The notes under the pieces: generated by a model
Told to the model about the DNA's origin: nothing
Database searches by the model: none
Seen by the model: the letters and a program-made list of their open reading frames with translations, nothing else
Shown: positions 11,524 through 23,598 of the stretch, in pieces
How positions within the stretch are numbered: position 1 is the stretch's first letter
Layout: each line of letters starts with the position of its first letter
NCBI GenBank assembly: GCA_025618425.1
Contig: CM046836.1
Location: 16,208,135 to 16,272,134 of the forward strand
DNA: 64,000 bases
From: Heliocidaris tuberculata
Taxonomy: Eukaryota; Echinodermata; Echinoidea; Camarodonta; Echinometridae
Direction: 5' to 3'
Translations under genes and position numbers: made by a program

Positions 11524-12440
11524 TACAGTGCGTCCCAGAAAAAACGAAACCCTAAAACAAAGGGTTATTGTGACCACACTATGTGCTCTATGGCAATAAT
11601 TATCTATTTTCCATAAAGTAGAAGTATTATGCTTTAAATGATACATTGATGGCATCCATTCGTACATGCTTTACCGAGCAGCAGCATTTTGAAAATGACA
11701 TGTAAAAACTCAGTTGTGCCAGATTTGGGTAAAACCGTGAAAGCATTAGGATCACATGAAAAATGACAATTGAAAGACCAGCTTTAAGAGATATGATACG
11801 TAAAATTCCATTGTGTAAAGGCATACATTCAATCAGAAATTCAAAAACACAGGTCAATATCCCATTTCCAGAGGCGAAAGGGGCATACGCCTCTCAAAAT
11901 TTCCAATGTCAATAAATATCCGTTAAAAGATGAAAAAGTGTCCTTCCTGTGATGGAAAAGATGCCCCTCCTGAGGTGGGAAATTGCCATAATCTTGCTAT
12001 TTTTTTCTGCCCCATGTATCCTTTCTACCTTGAACTTCCATTTGATGACAATGGAAAGTGTCACTTACTTTAATTTTATGAAAAATATCACCTTTCTGTC
12101 CGCTTTTTTCTTAAAAGGAATTTCAGAAAAGAAAAATGCAAAAAATTGCTTTACATTTCGATTGCAGGTACCATTTCAAATCAAAACATGCCCTTTCTTT
12201 ACCCCCAACATTGACCATCCTTTATTTTATGATGAGGACATTATCCTTACCCTCATTATTGAAAGAAAGAGATGAAAACAGTCTTCTCATAGGGTTTTAA
12301 AAGTCATGTTGCATTCGGGTTATGGTCGCATGTGATCCTTATGTTTTCACGGTTTTACCCAAATCCGGCACGCGATTTTTTTTTTTGACAGACAGGACTT
12401 GCGCCACCGACGAGAGAGGGCAGTATTGGAGCGTCAAGAC
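11524..12440. mobile_element. DNA element with TACAGTGCGTCCCAG end
   Basis: Starts TACAGTGCGTCCCAGAAAAA and ends in a GACAGGACTTGCGCCACCGA segment. A shorter copy with the same two ends lies inverted at 38790-39062, lacking about 650 bp of interior. The TA start and end sequence suggest Tc1/mariner ancestry; the small open frames inside are not recognisable as transposase. Confidence 0.6.
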
Positions 12441-12447
12441 TAGAGTA

Positions 12448-12590
12448 GGTGCCGTGGTCCAGTGGTTTAAGGCGCATGACTGGAGATGCGAGGATCGGGC
12501 GTTCGATCCCAGGCACGGCACTTATGCCCTTGAGCAAGGTATTTTATCTACTTTGCTCTTTTATCGTACATCAAATAAATGAAGTGCTTT
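12448..12590 (+). mobile_element. tRNA-derived SINE
   Basis: The head GTGCCGTGGTCCAGTGGTTT...GCGTTCGATCCC...GGCACGGCAC has A and B boxes and a 7-bp acceptor stem (GTGCCGT/ACGGCAC). It continues into CCCTTGAGCAAGGTATTTTA, a typical SINE body, so not a working tRNA gene despite the intact acceptor stem. An A-rich tract follows. Confidence 0.75.
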
Positions 12591-13519
12591 AGGTATATTG
12601 ATACCAGCGTGTGCATGTGTGTTTAAAAAAAAAAACAAACAAAAAAAAAACAAAAACAAAAACAAAAACAAAAACAAAAAAAAAATGAACAAATGTGTGT
12701 GATGTTCGTAGAGTAGACAAGTGCTTTGGAGCCTCTCCTGATTCCCATTGGAACGCGTGATAGAAAAATATGGCCAGCAGCTTACGTAATAGTGGGAAGG
12801 CATCTACCAAGAGACCGAGAGCTGATGCCGGTGCGAGCCCCCCAAGCCCTGATGTAAACCTGCTTCCGACTATCCGAAGGTTGCTAGAGCAGCAGACGGA
12901 GAGGTTGGAAGAAAGATTCTCTTCTCTGGAGGCTAATCTTAAAGAACAAGTGAAGCAAATTGAAGCTGAATTTAAAGAACTCAAAGAAGCCATTACTTTT
13001 CAGAGTAAGGAGTCGGAGGATATTAAGAAAAAAAATGAAGATGATGGAAGCGAAAGCGCTGGAAAATGAGTCGGCCCTTCAAATGGAAATCGACAAGCTT
13101 TCCACCTACGTGGCGAGAGAGAACCTTCTTTTCATGGGACTACCAGAGAAGGAAGAAGAAGACATCAAACAAGTCATGAAGGATTTCTACATAAATAATT
13201 TGAAGATGTCAGAAGAAGAGGCCGATGGTGTAGAATATCCAAGGGCGTAGGCTGGTTTGGGCATGGGGAGGTGCACATCTTGGGGAGGTGGAACTAAAGT
13301 TTAGAAAATTAGAATAGATATCACATCACAAGCAAGCTTTTCCTGGACGATACAGTGTAGGTTATGTAGGTGTTTAAGTATTGTTCAGAAAATTATAAAG
13401 CTTGTGATTTGGTACCTAGCCTATAAGCTGCTTTGTTAATCAAATGATTGCTTACCTGATGTCAGTAATCATTCAATCAGCAAAATATCATTCAACAAGT
13501 CAAAACTATTTCCAGTAAA

Positions 13520-14342
13520 AACATTTACTCTTGAAGATGGCTGGTTTTATTTTAATTTAAATGTCGATTTAATCTCAGCTTATGCTGAATTCTGTCAGGC
13601 CACATTGCCTCCTTGATTGCAACATATCTAAATCCAAGATTATGATGCCTAGGAAGGTTCATAATGATAGTTTTAAATATACTAATAATGGTCAAGGGTT
13701 ACAAAGTACATCAACTGAGAAATACTTGGGTCTTGTGATAAATAACACTTAAAATTAGAATGATCATTGTACCGAATTACATGTAAAATGCAATAGACCT
13801 TTTTGGTACATAATACGGAGGGACTGCGTTGACTGACCGAAACCAGTTTTAAAAACCCTTTACAGAATCTCTAGTACGCTCATGTTTGGATTATTGTTGC
13901 ACAGCATGTGATCCATACAGAAACAAAGCGGTAGCCAACTGATTGTAAAGATTAAAAAAAACGTTATATGTAAGAATGTTGAACAAAGACTGGAGTAGTA
14001 CATGTAGTTACAACACTTTGTTACAAGAATTTAGTATGAATACATTGGAGAGTAGACGAAAGTACCTCCAACTTATTTTTTTAGTGTTATAAGCTTGTTA
14101 ATGACATCACAGATATAGGACGTAATAACATGTGCAAACCTGCGAACAGAATTGGAAGAACAGATCATCATAACTTAAAGATGCATGTACCCAGAACAGC
14201 AAGAACAGATTATTATTATATGAACTCATTCTATCCGAAAACTACAAACGATTGGAACAAACTCCCTAAAAGTATAGTCAACATGAAAACTCTTGGCTTG
14301 TTTCAAAAAAGTGTTAAAAACCACCTCAACCTGCAGAGTTAA
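13520..14342 (+). pseudogene. LINE RT tail inside transposon copy 1
   Basis: Broken frames read SKIMMPRKVHND, STSTEKYLGLVINN, then CKPANRIGRTDHHNLKMHVP and YYYMNSFYPKTTNDWNKLPK ending at TAA: the last part of a non-LTR retrotransposon polyprotein (the F.P+T...WN.LP block). Many stops upstream. Confidence 0.7.
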
Positions 14343-14967
14343 AGGCCTAGTCCACATTAATATCAAGTTGATTTGAAAAAGTAGAGTAAAATTAAAAAAG
14401 CGTAATGCTGAAAATTTCATCAAAATCGGATGTAAAATAAGAAAGTTACGAAATTTTAAAGTTTCGCTTAATTTCACAAAACAGTTATATGCACATCCTG
14501 GTCGGTATGCAAATGAGGGAACCGATGACGTCATCCACTCACTATTTCTTTTGTATTTTATCATATGAAATGTGAAATATTTCATTTTTTTCCTCATTAT
14601 GATGTGAAACCAAATTTGATTCCTCACTGAACTTGTGGAAATGTCATTGTTGTAACATGTGATTCAAGGAAGAGCTTCCTTATTGTCAAATCTGCAAAAA
14701 TTGAAATATTCTATAATTCATATAATAAAATACAAAAGAAACAGTGAGTGTGTGACACCATCAGCTATCTCATTTGCATATCCACCGTGTTATGCATATA
14801 ACTGTTTTGTGAAAATAGGCGAAACTTTAAAATGTCAAACGTTTCTTATTTTACATCCGATTTTGATGAAATTTTCAGCATTATGCTTGTTTAATTTGAC
14901 TCTATTTATTGAAATCAACTTGATATTGGTAAAAGGATACTGAAGTCAAGCGGGCTTTCTGGGCCCG

Positions 14968-15420
14968 GGGGGGGGGGGGGGTCACTCAGAGACTGAGTGA
15001 AGTGGTACCCATGCCGGGTACCCATGCTTGTCAAAAAGAAAAAAAAGTCGAATGAAAGGATCAGATGACGTCTTTGGGGGAAAACGGGTGTTTTTCAGTC
15101 TTACATTCGACGGTTTTGAGAAAACGGGGTGTTTTTCAGTCTTACATTCGACTTTTTTTTTTCTTTTTTTTTTTTTTTCTTTTTTTTAGAAAAATGGGTG
15201 TTGTACAGTCTAACATTCGACGTTTTTTGAGAAATAGGCGTTCTTCGACATTTGTTGGTACATTTTCCTACGCCATTTATGCCTTTTAAGGGTATATTTT
15301 ACAATATCCTTTTAGAGGTAGAATTTGACACCAAGAATTACTTCCTTTTGGGTCCAGTTTTGAGGTGCTTAGACGAGCATGGGTACCACTTCAGTCCGCG
15401 AGTGACCCCCCCCCCCCCAG
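14968..15420. repeat. Segment bounded by poly-G and poly-C with inverted ends
   Basis: Left end G-run then GTCACTCAGAGACTGAGTGA and AGTGGTACCCATG; right end CATGGGTACCACTTCAGTCC, GAGTGACC and C-run: an inverted pair about 450 bp apart. The interior has three to four ~50-bp repeats of CAGTCTTACATTCGACG. A second copy is at 18934-19378. Confidence 0.7.
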
Positions 15421-16129
15421 GTTCCGGGGCGTTTAAGTAAGTCTGTTTCGGGCGTCAGTTTCGGGTGTTATAGGTGCGAAAGGGTTTTAATTAACTATAA
15501 GTCTCGCGGTACTGTCGTCATGAGACAAGAATGGATTTGGCCGACCTCTATGGATGGCCTGACTTTTAGTATAAGGTTTGGGGCAGAAATCAAGACTAAT
15601 AATTGTTTTACAGAATGTTTCGGGTCATGTGCCCCCTTGTTTTTGAAGCTGTTGAAACTGGAGGAAAAAAGTGTTTTTTTTTTTTTTTTTTTTTTTCAGG
15701 GGCGGAACTCCTATGCCTCCGCGGGGGGGGGGGGGGGGGTGCACCCAGTGCACCCCCCTAGCCTACGCCCTTGATATCAGCATGTGCATAGAATTGCGAC
15801 GAAATCAATGCCACGCCCTATTAAGGCGCGCTTCGTACGATACAGGGACAGGGACAGCATTATGAGAAAAGCGAAAAATCTGAAGGGAACAAGGCTATCT
15901 ATCAGAGAAGATATCCCCATGAGAATCAGGAATGCAAGGCAAGCACAGATGCCTGCCTTACTTCCAGCGAGGAAGGTGGGAAAGTTGGCGTATTTTTCGA
16001 TGTCAGAACCAACTAAACTCTTCGTTAACAAAGTATGGCTACCAGTACCAGAACAAACAAAATTCATCGAAAATTTAACTTTGCGAGAGGAGCGTATGGA
16101 TAGCGGGGTGATCTCGGCTGATAAATAGG

Positions 16130-16960
16130 TGAAAGAAAAAGCGGTGAGTTTCGCTAATTAATACTTTGACATACAATATACTTTTCGACAGTCGGCTACG
16201 GACATTATGATAACACGCAGACACATTCATACTGAGGAATTTGGTTTTCTTCACTGCCATTTTAACCGCTGACTTACATGCCTATCATCCTTAAATATCA
16301 AGTAATGAACTTTGGAAAGTGGCTTCAAAGAACCTTGATTTCGATTTAGCATGAACAGGAATGGAAGGCTCAGTAGATAAATCCAGTTGTTTTCACTAAA
16401 TTCATGATTACTGTTCATAATTATGGTTTCGTCGGTATGCTGCACGTGACGTGGGACTAGTGATGGAATGCATGTCCACGACAGAATCCCATGAGAATTC
16501 TTAGCACCTGTATGGAAGCCGAGGAGAGGAGGTATTGAGTTATGTTTTCGACAACCTTCGTATGAAACTACAGTTCTAAATAGGCGCAGGAAGGAAATTG
16601 CAAGTATCATTGAAATGCTCTCGTTTTTGGCTACGACAAGCCTCAAGTTAAAATGTTATACGGCTTATGGAGAAATTGAATTTCCAGCTAACCCAAATTC
16701 ATGATTTCGTTTGTGATTACAAGGAGACACACCACGAAAGAATAGATAGTTTTGTCTTCAGATAAGTATTTGACTTCGTAGTTGTGCTACTGTGCGAAGA
16801 AAAAAAGCGAGCTACTTATACTGTCTTCAATGGAAATCAGTTGTAGATTAAAAATGTGCAAGTTTCTTTTTTTAGATCATTAGAGAAATCTGCAGATCAA
16901 GTACTGTCTTCAATGGAAATCAGTTATAGATTAAATACGTGCAAGTTTTGGCAAAGGGAA
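16130..16960. other. Intron stretch with a short tandem repeat
   Basis: No recognised gene. TACTGTCTTCAATGGAAATC...TGCAAGTTT occurs twice, at about 16818 and 16901. Confidence 0.5.
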
Positions 16961-17244
16961 TTCAAGGGCGTAGGCTGGTTTGGGCATGGGGAGGTGCACA
17001 TCTTGGGGAGGTGGAACTAAAGTTTAGAAAATTAGAATGGATATCACATCACAAGCAAGCTTTTCCTGGACGATACAGTGTAGGTTATGTAGGTGTTTAA
17101 GTATTGTTCAGAAAATTATAAAGCTTGTGATTTGGTACCTAGCCTATAAGCTGCTTTGTTAATCAAATGATTGCTTACCTGATGTCAGTAATCATTCAAT
17201 CAGCAAAATATCATTCAACAAGTCAAAACTATTTCCAGTAAAAA

Positions 17245-18063
17245 CATTTACTCTTGAAGATGGCTGGTTTTATTTTAATTTAAATGTCGATTTAATCTCA
17301 GCTTATGCTGAATTCTGTCAGGCCACATTGCCTCCTTGATTACAACATATCTAAATCCAAGATTATGATGCCTAGGAAGGTTCATAATGTTAGTTTTAAA
17401 TAATGGTCAAGGGTTACAAAGTACATCAACTGAGAAATACTTGGGTCTTGTGATAAATAACACTTAAAATTGGAATGATCATTGTACCGAATTACATGTA
17501 ACGTGCAATAGACCTTTTTGGTACATAATACGGAGGGACTGCGTTGACTGACCAAAACCAGTTTTAAAAACCCTTTACAGAATCTTTAGTACGCTCATGT
17601 TTGGATTATTGTTGAACAGCACGTGATCCATACAGAAACAAAGCGGTAGCCAACTGATTGTAAAGATTAAAAAAAACGTTATACGTAAGAATGTTGAACA
17701 AAGACTAGAGTAGTACATGTACATGTAGTTACAACACTTTGTTACAAGAATTTAGTATGAATACATTAGAGAGTAGACGAAAGTACCTCCAACTTATTTT
17801 TTTAGTGTTATAAGCTTGTTAATGACATCACAGATATAGGACGTAATAACATGTGCAAACCTGCGAACAGAATTGGAAGAACAGATCATCATAACTTAAA
17901 GATGCATGTACCCAGAACAGCAAGAACAGATTATTATTATATGAACTCATTCTATCCGAAAACTACAAACGACTGGAACAAACTCCCTAAAAGTATAGTC
18001 AACATGAAAACTCTTGGCTTGTTTCAAAAAAGTGTTAAAAACCACCTCAACCTGCAGAGTTAA
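17245..18063 (+). pseudogene. LINE RT tail inside transposon copy 2
   Basis: Same fragment as in copy 1; the final 70-codon frame (17851-18063) has an identical protein. The LINE 3' end continues past the nested MITE to an ATTCAAATCGAATCAAATCA tail near 18931. Confidence 0.7.
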
Positions 18064-18667
18064 AGGCCAAGTCCACACTAATATCAAGTTGATTTGAAAA
18101 AGTAGAGTAAAATTAAACAAGCATAATGCTGAAAATTTCATCAAAATCGGATGTAATATAAGAAAGTTACGAAATTTTAAAGTTTCGCTTAATTTCACAA
18201 AACAGTTATATGCACATCCTGGTCGGTATGCAAATGAGGGAACCGATGAGGTCATCCACTCACTATTTCTTTTGTATTTTATCATATGAAATGTGAAATA
18301 TTTCATTTTTTTCCTCACTATGATGTGAAACAAAAATTGATTCCTCGCTGAACTTGTAGAATTGTCATTGTTGTAACATATTGTGATTCAAGGAAGAGCT
18401 TCCTTATTGTCATATCTGCAAAAATTGAAATATTCTATAATTCATATAATAAAATACAAAAGAAATAGTGAGTGTGTGACACCAGCAGCTATCTCATTTG
18501 CATATCCACCGTGTTATGCATATAACTGTTTTGTGAAAATAGGCGAAACTTTAAAATGTCAAACCTTTCTTATTTTACATCCGATTTTGATGAAATTTTC
18601 AGCATTATGCTTGTTTGATTTGACTCTATTTATTGAAATCAACTTGATATTGGTGTGGACTTGGCCT
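18064..18667. mobile_element. TTAA-flanked MITE (AGGCCAAGTCCACAC ends)
   Basis: 604-bp palindromic element bounded by TTAA (18060-18063, 18668-18671) with ends AGGCCAAGTCCACACTAAT / ATTGGTGTGGACTTGGCCT. Truncated relative at 14343-14930 in copy 1; another full copy at 59449-60051. Confidence 0.75.
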
Positions 18668-19672
18668 TTAATTTTACAAAAACCTATTATTGCATATATT
18701 TCACCATGCAACTCTGTGCTTGAAATGTTACAATGTACGTTTTTCTGGCATTCATGTAGCTGGTGTGTATTAGTATTTTATAACTTGATCCTATATTGAT
18801 TCTGCAAAATGTGAGTTATGATGTTGTTAATGTTATTGTATTTCAGACCTGTATGTGTTTACTTGAACATATTTTGTCTTCACTAGACATTTTTTATACT
18901 GTCTAAATAAATTCAAATCGAATCAAATCAAGTGGGGGGTCACTCAGAGACTGAGTGAAGTGGTACCCATGCCGGGTACCCATGCTTGTCAAAAAAAAAA
19001 AGTCGAATGAAAGGATCAGATGACGTCTTTGGGAGAAAAGGGATGTTTTTTCAGTCTTACATTCGACGGTTTTGAGAAAACGGGGTGTTTTTCAATCTTA
19101 CATTCGACGTTTTTTTTTTTTTTTTTTTACTTTTTTTTAGAAAAATGGGTGTTGTACAGTCTAACATTCGACGTTTTTTGAGAAATAGGCGTTCTTCGAC
19201 ATTTGTTGGTACATTTTCCTACGCCATTTATGCCTTTTAAGGGTATATTTTACAATATCCTTTTAGAGGTAGAATTTGACACCAAAATTACTTCCTTTTG
19301 GGTCCAGTTTTGAGGTGCTTAGACGAGCATGGGTACCACTTCAGTCCGCGAGTGACCCCCCCCCCCCCCCCCCCCAGGTTCCGGGGCGTTTAAGTAATCT
19401 CTGTTTCGGGCGTCAGTTTCGGGTGTTATAGGTGCGAGAGGGTTTTAATTAACTATAAGTCTCGCGGTACTGTCGTCATGAGACAAGAATGGATTTGGCC
19501 GACTTCTATGGATGGCCTGACTTTTAGTATAAGGTTGGGGGCAGAAATCAAGACTAATAATTGTTTTACAGAATGTTTCGGGTCATGTGCCCCCTTGTTT
19601 TTGAAGCTGTTGAAAGGAGGAAAAAAGTTTTTTTTTTTCAGGGGCGGAACTCCTATGCCTCCGCGGGGGGGG

Positions 19673-19704
<32 letters not shown>

Positions 19705-19729
19705 CCCCCAGCCTACGCCCTTGGGAATT

Positions 19730-20810
19730 CTTTATGTGCGTCTGTTCAGCTGAAGTTTAGTTCATGAGGAAAATCTGCAGATCGAGTCAAATCCAGTCGT
19801 CTAGATGTTTCATACACAGTCATGTACGTTGATCCACCCTTTACACATGGGAAGATACAGTGCAAAGGTAATGTGAATACTCATTTCAACCACAAGAAGC
19901 GAATAATAAGAAACTAGAGGCAAGTGTTACCTATATGAGCAGAGATATATCTGGTGAAAAACTGTATGTATGAGCAGCAATTGTATTCACCTTAACTGTA
20001 ACCAGGATTGAATTCCATTGTAAAGTTCAAAGTAATTGTGAAGCATAAACATATAAGACTAAACTACAACAGACTTTTTCAAAACAAAATAGAAATTAGT
20101 TGTTTAGTCACGAGCTTTATCTGTTTATTGGCAAAGAAAAGGTGTCATATCCAATACTTTCAGGTTAGATTTCATATTTACCTTTCAAATAAGAAGGGTT
20201 TAATTTTATATTTGATCAGAATTTTTAGACTCATAAATACATGCATGCTCCACAAGATTCTTGTTTTTTCTGTACAAGTATTTCTATATGTAGATTGGAA
20301 AGCAAGGCAGAAAAGATGCATCTAGAAGACATAAAATACTTTTACTACTTTGTAAAATAGGTTTCCTATGACATAGATGAATGATATTCCAAGCTTGATT
20401 TAACAGGCCCTTCATATCATTTTTGTAAACAGAAAAAGCAAGTGTGGTAATGAGACTTCTGTCATCAGGAATGTATACCTATTAGTTTGTTATTAGGATT
20501 CTTCTTTTTCCCCAGGAAATTTCAAGAGGGTTTTGCTATTTGCTTGATTTACTCAATGGAATATGTATAAAGAAAAATAAAGAGGGGAAGGAAAAGAAAA
20601 AAAGATATCAGTTAAAGTATAGTGAACTATACAATTGCCTATATGAAAGTTTTGAGTCAAGCTAGCGTGCCAAGTATATAAGAGTTATTTTTATGTATAT
20701 TTTTTCATTAGTTAATTGGAGGTATTTCGATGATAACTCATTTTATATTTTCTGGTATCCATAATGTTCATGGAATAGAGAATAAGGCATCTTAGGGTTT
20801 TTATTGGTAG
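19730..20810. other. Intron stretch, nothing recognised
   Basis: AT-rich, no convincing coding frame and no element ends. It may be the upstream continuation of the LINE monomer region that follows. Confidence 0.4.
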
Positions 20811-20814
20811 GGTA

Positions 20815-23400
20815 TGTGGAAGGTGAGGTTTTAATTTGTGGTTGAGCTTCGTCTCCATAATACCCTACATGTTCAACATTGAATGTGTAATGATAACTGG
20901 AGGAAAAGAGAAATTTTCATGCTTATATAGTTGAACCCAGAAATGTGTATTATGCATTGTCACCAGCTCATTAAGATGGGAAGATGAAATCTTATACATT
21001 TTTTGTTTCAAAGGAAAAAAGGAAAAGAACCAAACAGACAAACTTGACGTCTTATGTATTAGCTTGTTGTTGTTGTTTTTTTTTATTATCATTCTAAAGA
21101 AATAATTGAGGAGAAGATTATCTTATACGTTTACCAAGAGATAATTATCATACTCTTTCTTTCTTACTGAGAATTTATGACATATAGTGGTAGCGTATAT
21201 GAAAGATAGTCCTTGGGGTTATTAATTGTCGTGGGGTATGTGGAAGGCGAGGTTTGATTTTTGTGGAACTTCGTCTCCATAATGCCCTACATGATGAATA
21301 AAGGAGCTGTAGTGACAACAATGAGAGAAAATGGGGATATCTTCAGGCTGATGGTTTGTTTGGCAGAGCTGGTTCATATTGTTTCTGTCAACAATCTATT
21401 AAGCAAAGGGAGATGAATTCACTTTTACCCCATCTATCCTTCTATTAATGAAGGCTGAAGGAGACATCGCATGTTTTTTTCTTTTTAAGAGGGGTGGGTA
21501 TTATATAAAACGACAGATTTTGATGTCGAAGGAAACAAAAAATAATATGATTGTCATGTCAACGGTTGTTGGTTCCATTTTTCTCATTTATGGCTTAAAA
21601 TATAGTGAACTAAGATTTGTCATTTATTACATAGTACTATTCATATACCTTGGTAAACATAGCATTACAAATTCAAATGCAAAGCCAAGTCTGAAGTGAA
21701 GAGGCCCTCTTCTTTCATGAGTTGCATATATTTCAGCAGTAACGCAGTCGATGCAAATTCACATATCTCAGTAAATGATAACATGCCTGTTATACATATT
21801 TAAAGCTCTTTCTGAAGTGAAAACAGTCCTTTCTCTCTCGAGATCAATATATATTCGAGTAATAAAGTAATGGGCCGGCTTGCTCACCCAGTCAAAACTC
21901 TTTCATTAGGGCCAGGTGGCGGGGTGTTGTTTATTGAAGGTGCGAACGTGTTTGGGGTCCGGTCTGCATACTTGCCTGTTTTGCTATGTCGGGCTGGCGG
22001 TTGTGGGCTTTCGGGTTGTCGGAAACGCCCTTTCTTTTATCATGTTTAGGGCATGCATAACATTAAGATCGGATGAGCGGGACGGTCTGATCAAAAAAAA
22101 AAAAAAAAAAAAAAAAATAGGGGAAAAGAAAGAAAGAAAGAAAGGCGTGTCTGCTCTACGAACATCACTCTACACGTCAAAGAAAAGAAGAAGAACCAGT
22201 TAGGGAAATCATGAAATTATGATTGGGTGAGTGAGCCGGTCTTTTCATTCATTTGTGAGGCATATTATGCAAATTGTGTAACTTGGTAAATGACAGCAAG
22301 CTCTGTATTACATTTTCAAGGCATGCTTTTAAGTGAGAACAGACTTTTCTTTCAGGTGGTCTTTTCTTTCACGACATCTGAGTGCTTTATTTGTTGCTCA
22401 TTTAAGCAAAACCATATTACTTGGACAATGACGGTTCTTTGTATTACACATTTATATGCATGTCTGAAGTGGGAGGGGCCTTTTTCTCTTTACACGTTGC
22501 ATTTCCCTCGGGTGATTTATTTGTAAAAAGAAAAAAAAAAAGAAAAGAAAAGAGTCCACATAGTATGGTGTAAGCACATTCAGATTTCTTTGGTAAAATG
22601 AAGGTATGTAAAGATGAATCGATTAAGGGTATTTTCTTTTATCAGATGTTTATATATTTTGCGTAGTTCTTTTGTACCTTCTTTTTGGTCGTAAATTAAT
22701 ATATTTTGCATAACGCAACATTGCAAACTTAAATGCAAAATCAGCTCTGAAGCGAAAGGGCCCTCTTCTTTCACCAGATGCATATGCATATAATTAATAT
22801 TATTATGCAAATTTCAAATGTCCTGGTAAATGACAGCATGCTCTGCCATACATAGTTAATTCATTTATGAAATGAATTAGTCTTCTCTGTCAGGGATTTT
22901 TTTTTCGAGTATTGACCGATTTTGCTTGTACCCAATCAAAACTCTTTCCTTGGGGCCCGGTGACGGGGTATTGTTTACTAAGCGGGTGACAGGGCTTGGG
23001 GTTCGGTTATAGAATGTATTGTTTATTGTTTGTTACTATGTCGGGCTGATGTCGTTTTGAGAAATTTGGTTTATTTGAATCGGCCCTTCTTTTAATCACA
23101 AGGTATGCATAATTGTGATCGGGTGCGTGGGCCGGTCACTTTATTCATTGTAACGCATTTTATGCAAATCATATAACTTAGTTATGACAGCGAGCTCTGT
23201 ATTACAAATTTAAGGCGTGCCTGAAGTGAGGAAAGATCTTCTTTTTTATTTCTTTTTTTTATATAGATTATTGTATATGTATTGAGTATTTTAATTGTGC
23301 AAACTGTGCAAACTCAGATACCTTGGTAATTTTAAGCAAGCTCGGATGCAGGATCTTTTCTTTCACGAGATGCTTACATATTCGAATTCAGTGAAGGAGT
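20815..23400 (+). repeat. Tandem monomers upstream of the LINE
   Basis: Two ~395-bp units share GGGTATGTGGAAGG and CTTCGTCTCCATAAT (20815, 21230). Then ~1-kb spaced units share ATTGCAAACTTAAATGCAAA / CCTCTTCTTTCA (21660, 22715), CAAAACTCTTTC...GGCGGGGTGTTGTTTA (21890, 22925) and AGCAAGCTCTGTATTACA (22290, 23190). They sit directly before the LINE frame, as promoter monomers do in some L1 elements. Confidence 0.55.
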
Positions 23401-23598
23401 TATATCATTGGTCTAGTTAACTGACCATGCTGACGGATGGAGGGAGATGGGGAGGCTCTTGCTCTCGGACTTATGTGTACCGAAGAGCAGTGTGGGGGTG
23501 TTGTGTGTAGATGTGTTGATGTGATGTTGATGTGTGGTATGTTTTCCAGTTCCGGTATCTGCCTGTACTTGTCTTATTTTCAATTTAATTTTTTTTTG

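Larger units (their letters stand above)
13240..15773. mobile_element. TIR transposon copy 1 (CAAGGGCGTAGGCT ends)
   Basis: Ends CAAGGGCGTAGGCTGG and the inverse of CTAGCCTACGCCCTTG. Target duplication ATATC (13235-13239, 15774-15778); removing the element and one duplicate rejoins the LINE ORF1 as GTAGAATATCAGCATGTGC. It carries a LINE tail, a truncated TTAA-type MITE and a poly-G/poly-C-bounded segment as cargo, but no transposase. Compared with copy 2 it has lost about 260 bp at 14930. Confidence 0.85.
12770..16128 (+). pseudogene. L1/Tx1-like LINE ORF1, split by a transposon
   Basis: The 5' part 12770-13239 encodes a Ser/Pro-rich start, a coiled coil (LLEQQTERLEERFSSLEANL...) and, after a one-frame slip in an A-run near 13030, RENLLFMGLPEKEEEDIK. 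The 3' part 15774-16128 continues HVHRIATKSMPRPIKARFVR and KNLKGTRLSIREDIP to a stop. Together this is the coiled coil, RRM and C-terminal layout of L1-type ORF1 RNA-binding proteins. The break holds the 2,534-bp element described separately. No ORF2 follows. Confidence 0.75.
16963..19723. mobile_element. TIR transposon copy 2
   Basis: A 2,761-bp copy with a perfect 16-bp inverted end pair CAAGGGCGTAGGCTGG and a different target duplication, GGAATT (16957-16962, 19724-19729). The same nested cargo as copy 1 at high identity shows that the element moved with its cargo. The duplication length (6 here, 5 in copy 1) does not assign a superfamily with certainty. Confidence 0.85.

Noticed and set aside
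11949..12275. 108-codon plus-strand frame with hydrophobic start (MEKMPLLRWEIAIILLFF)
   Set aside because: Lies within a repeated DNA element, shows no family features, and has no splice or polyadenylation context; probably chance.
12448..12522. Functional tRNA gene
   Set aside because: The acceptor stem and boxes are present, but the anticodon arm does not form a normal 7-base loop and the sequence runs on into a SINE body.
16251..16646. 131-codon minus-strand frame near the LINE ORF1
   Set aside because: No similarity to ORF2 or to any family; no supporting splice or promoter context.
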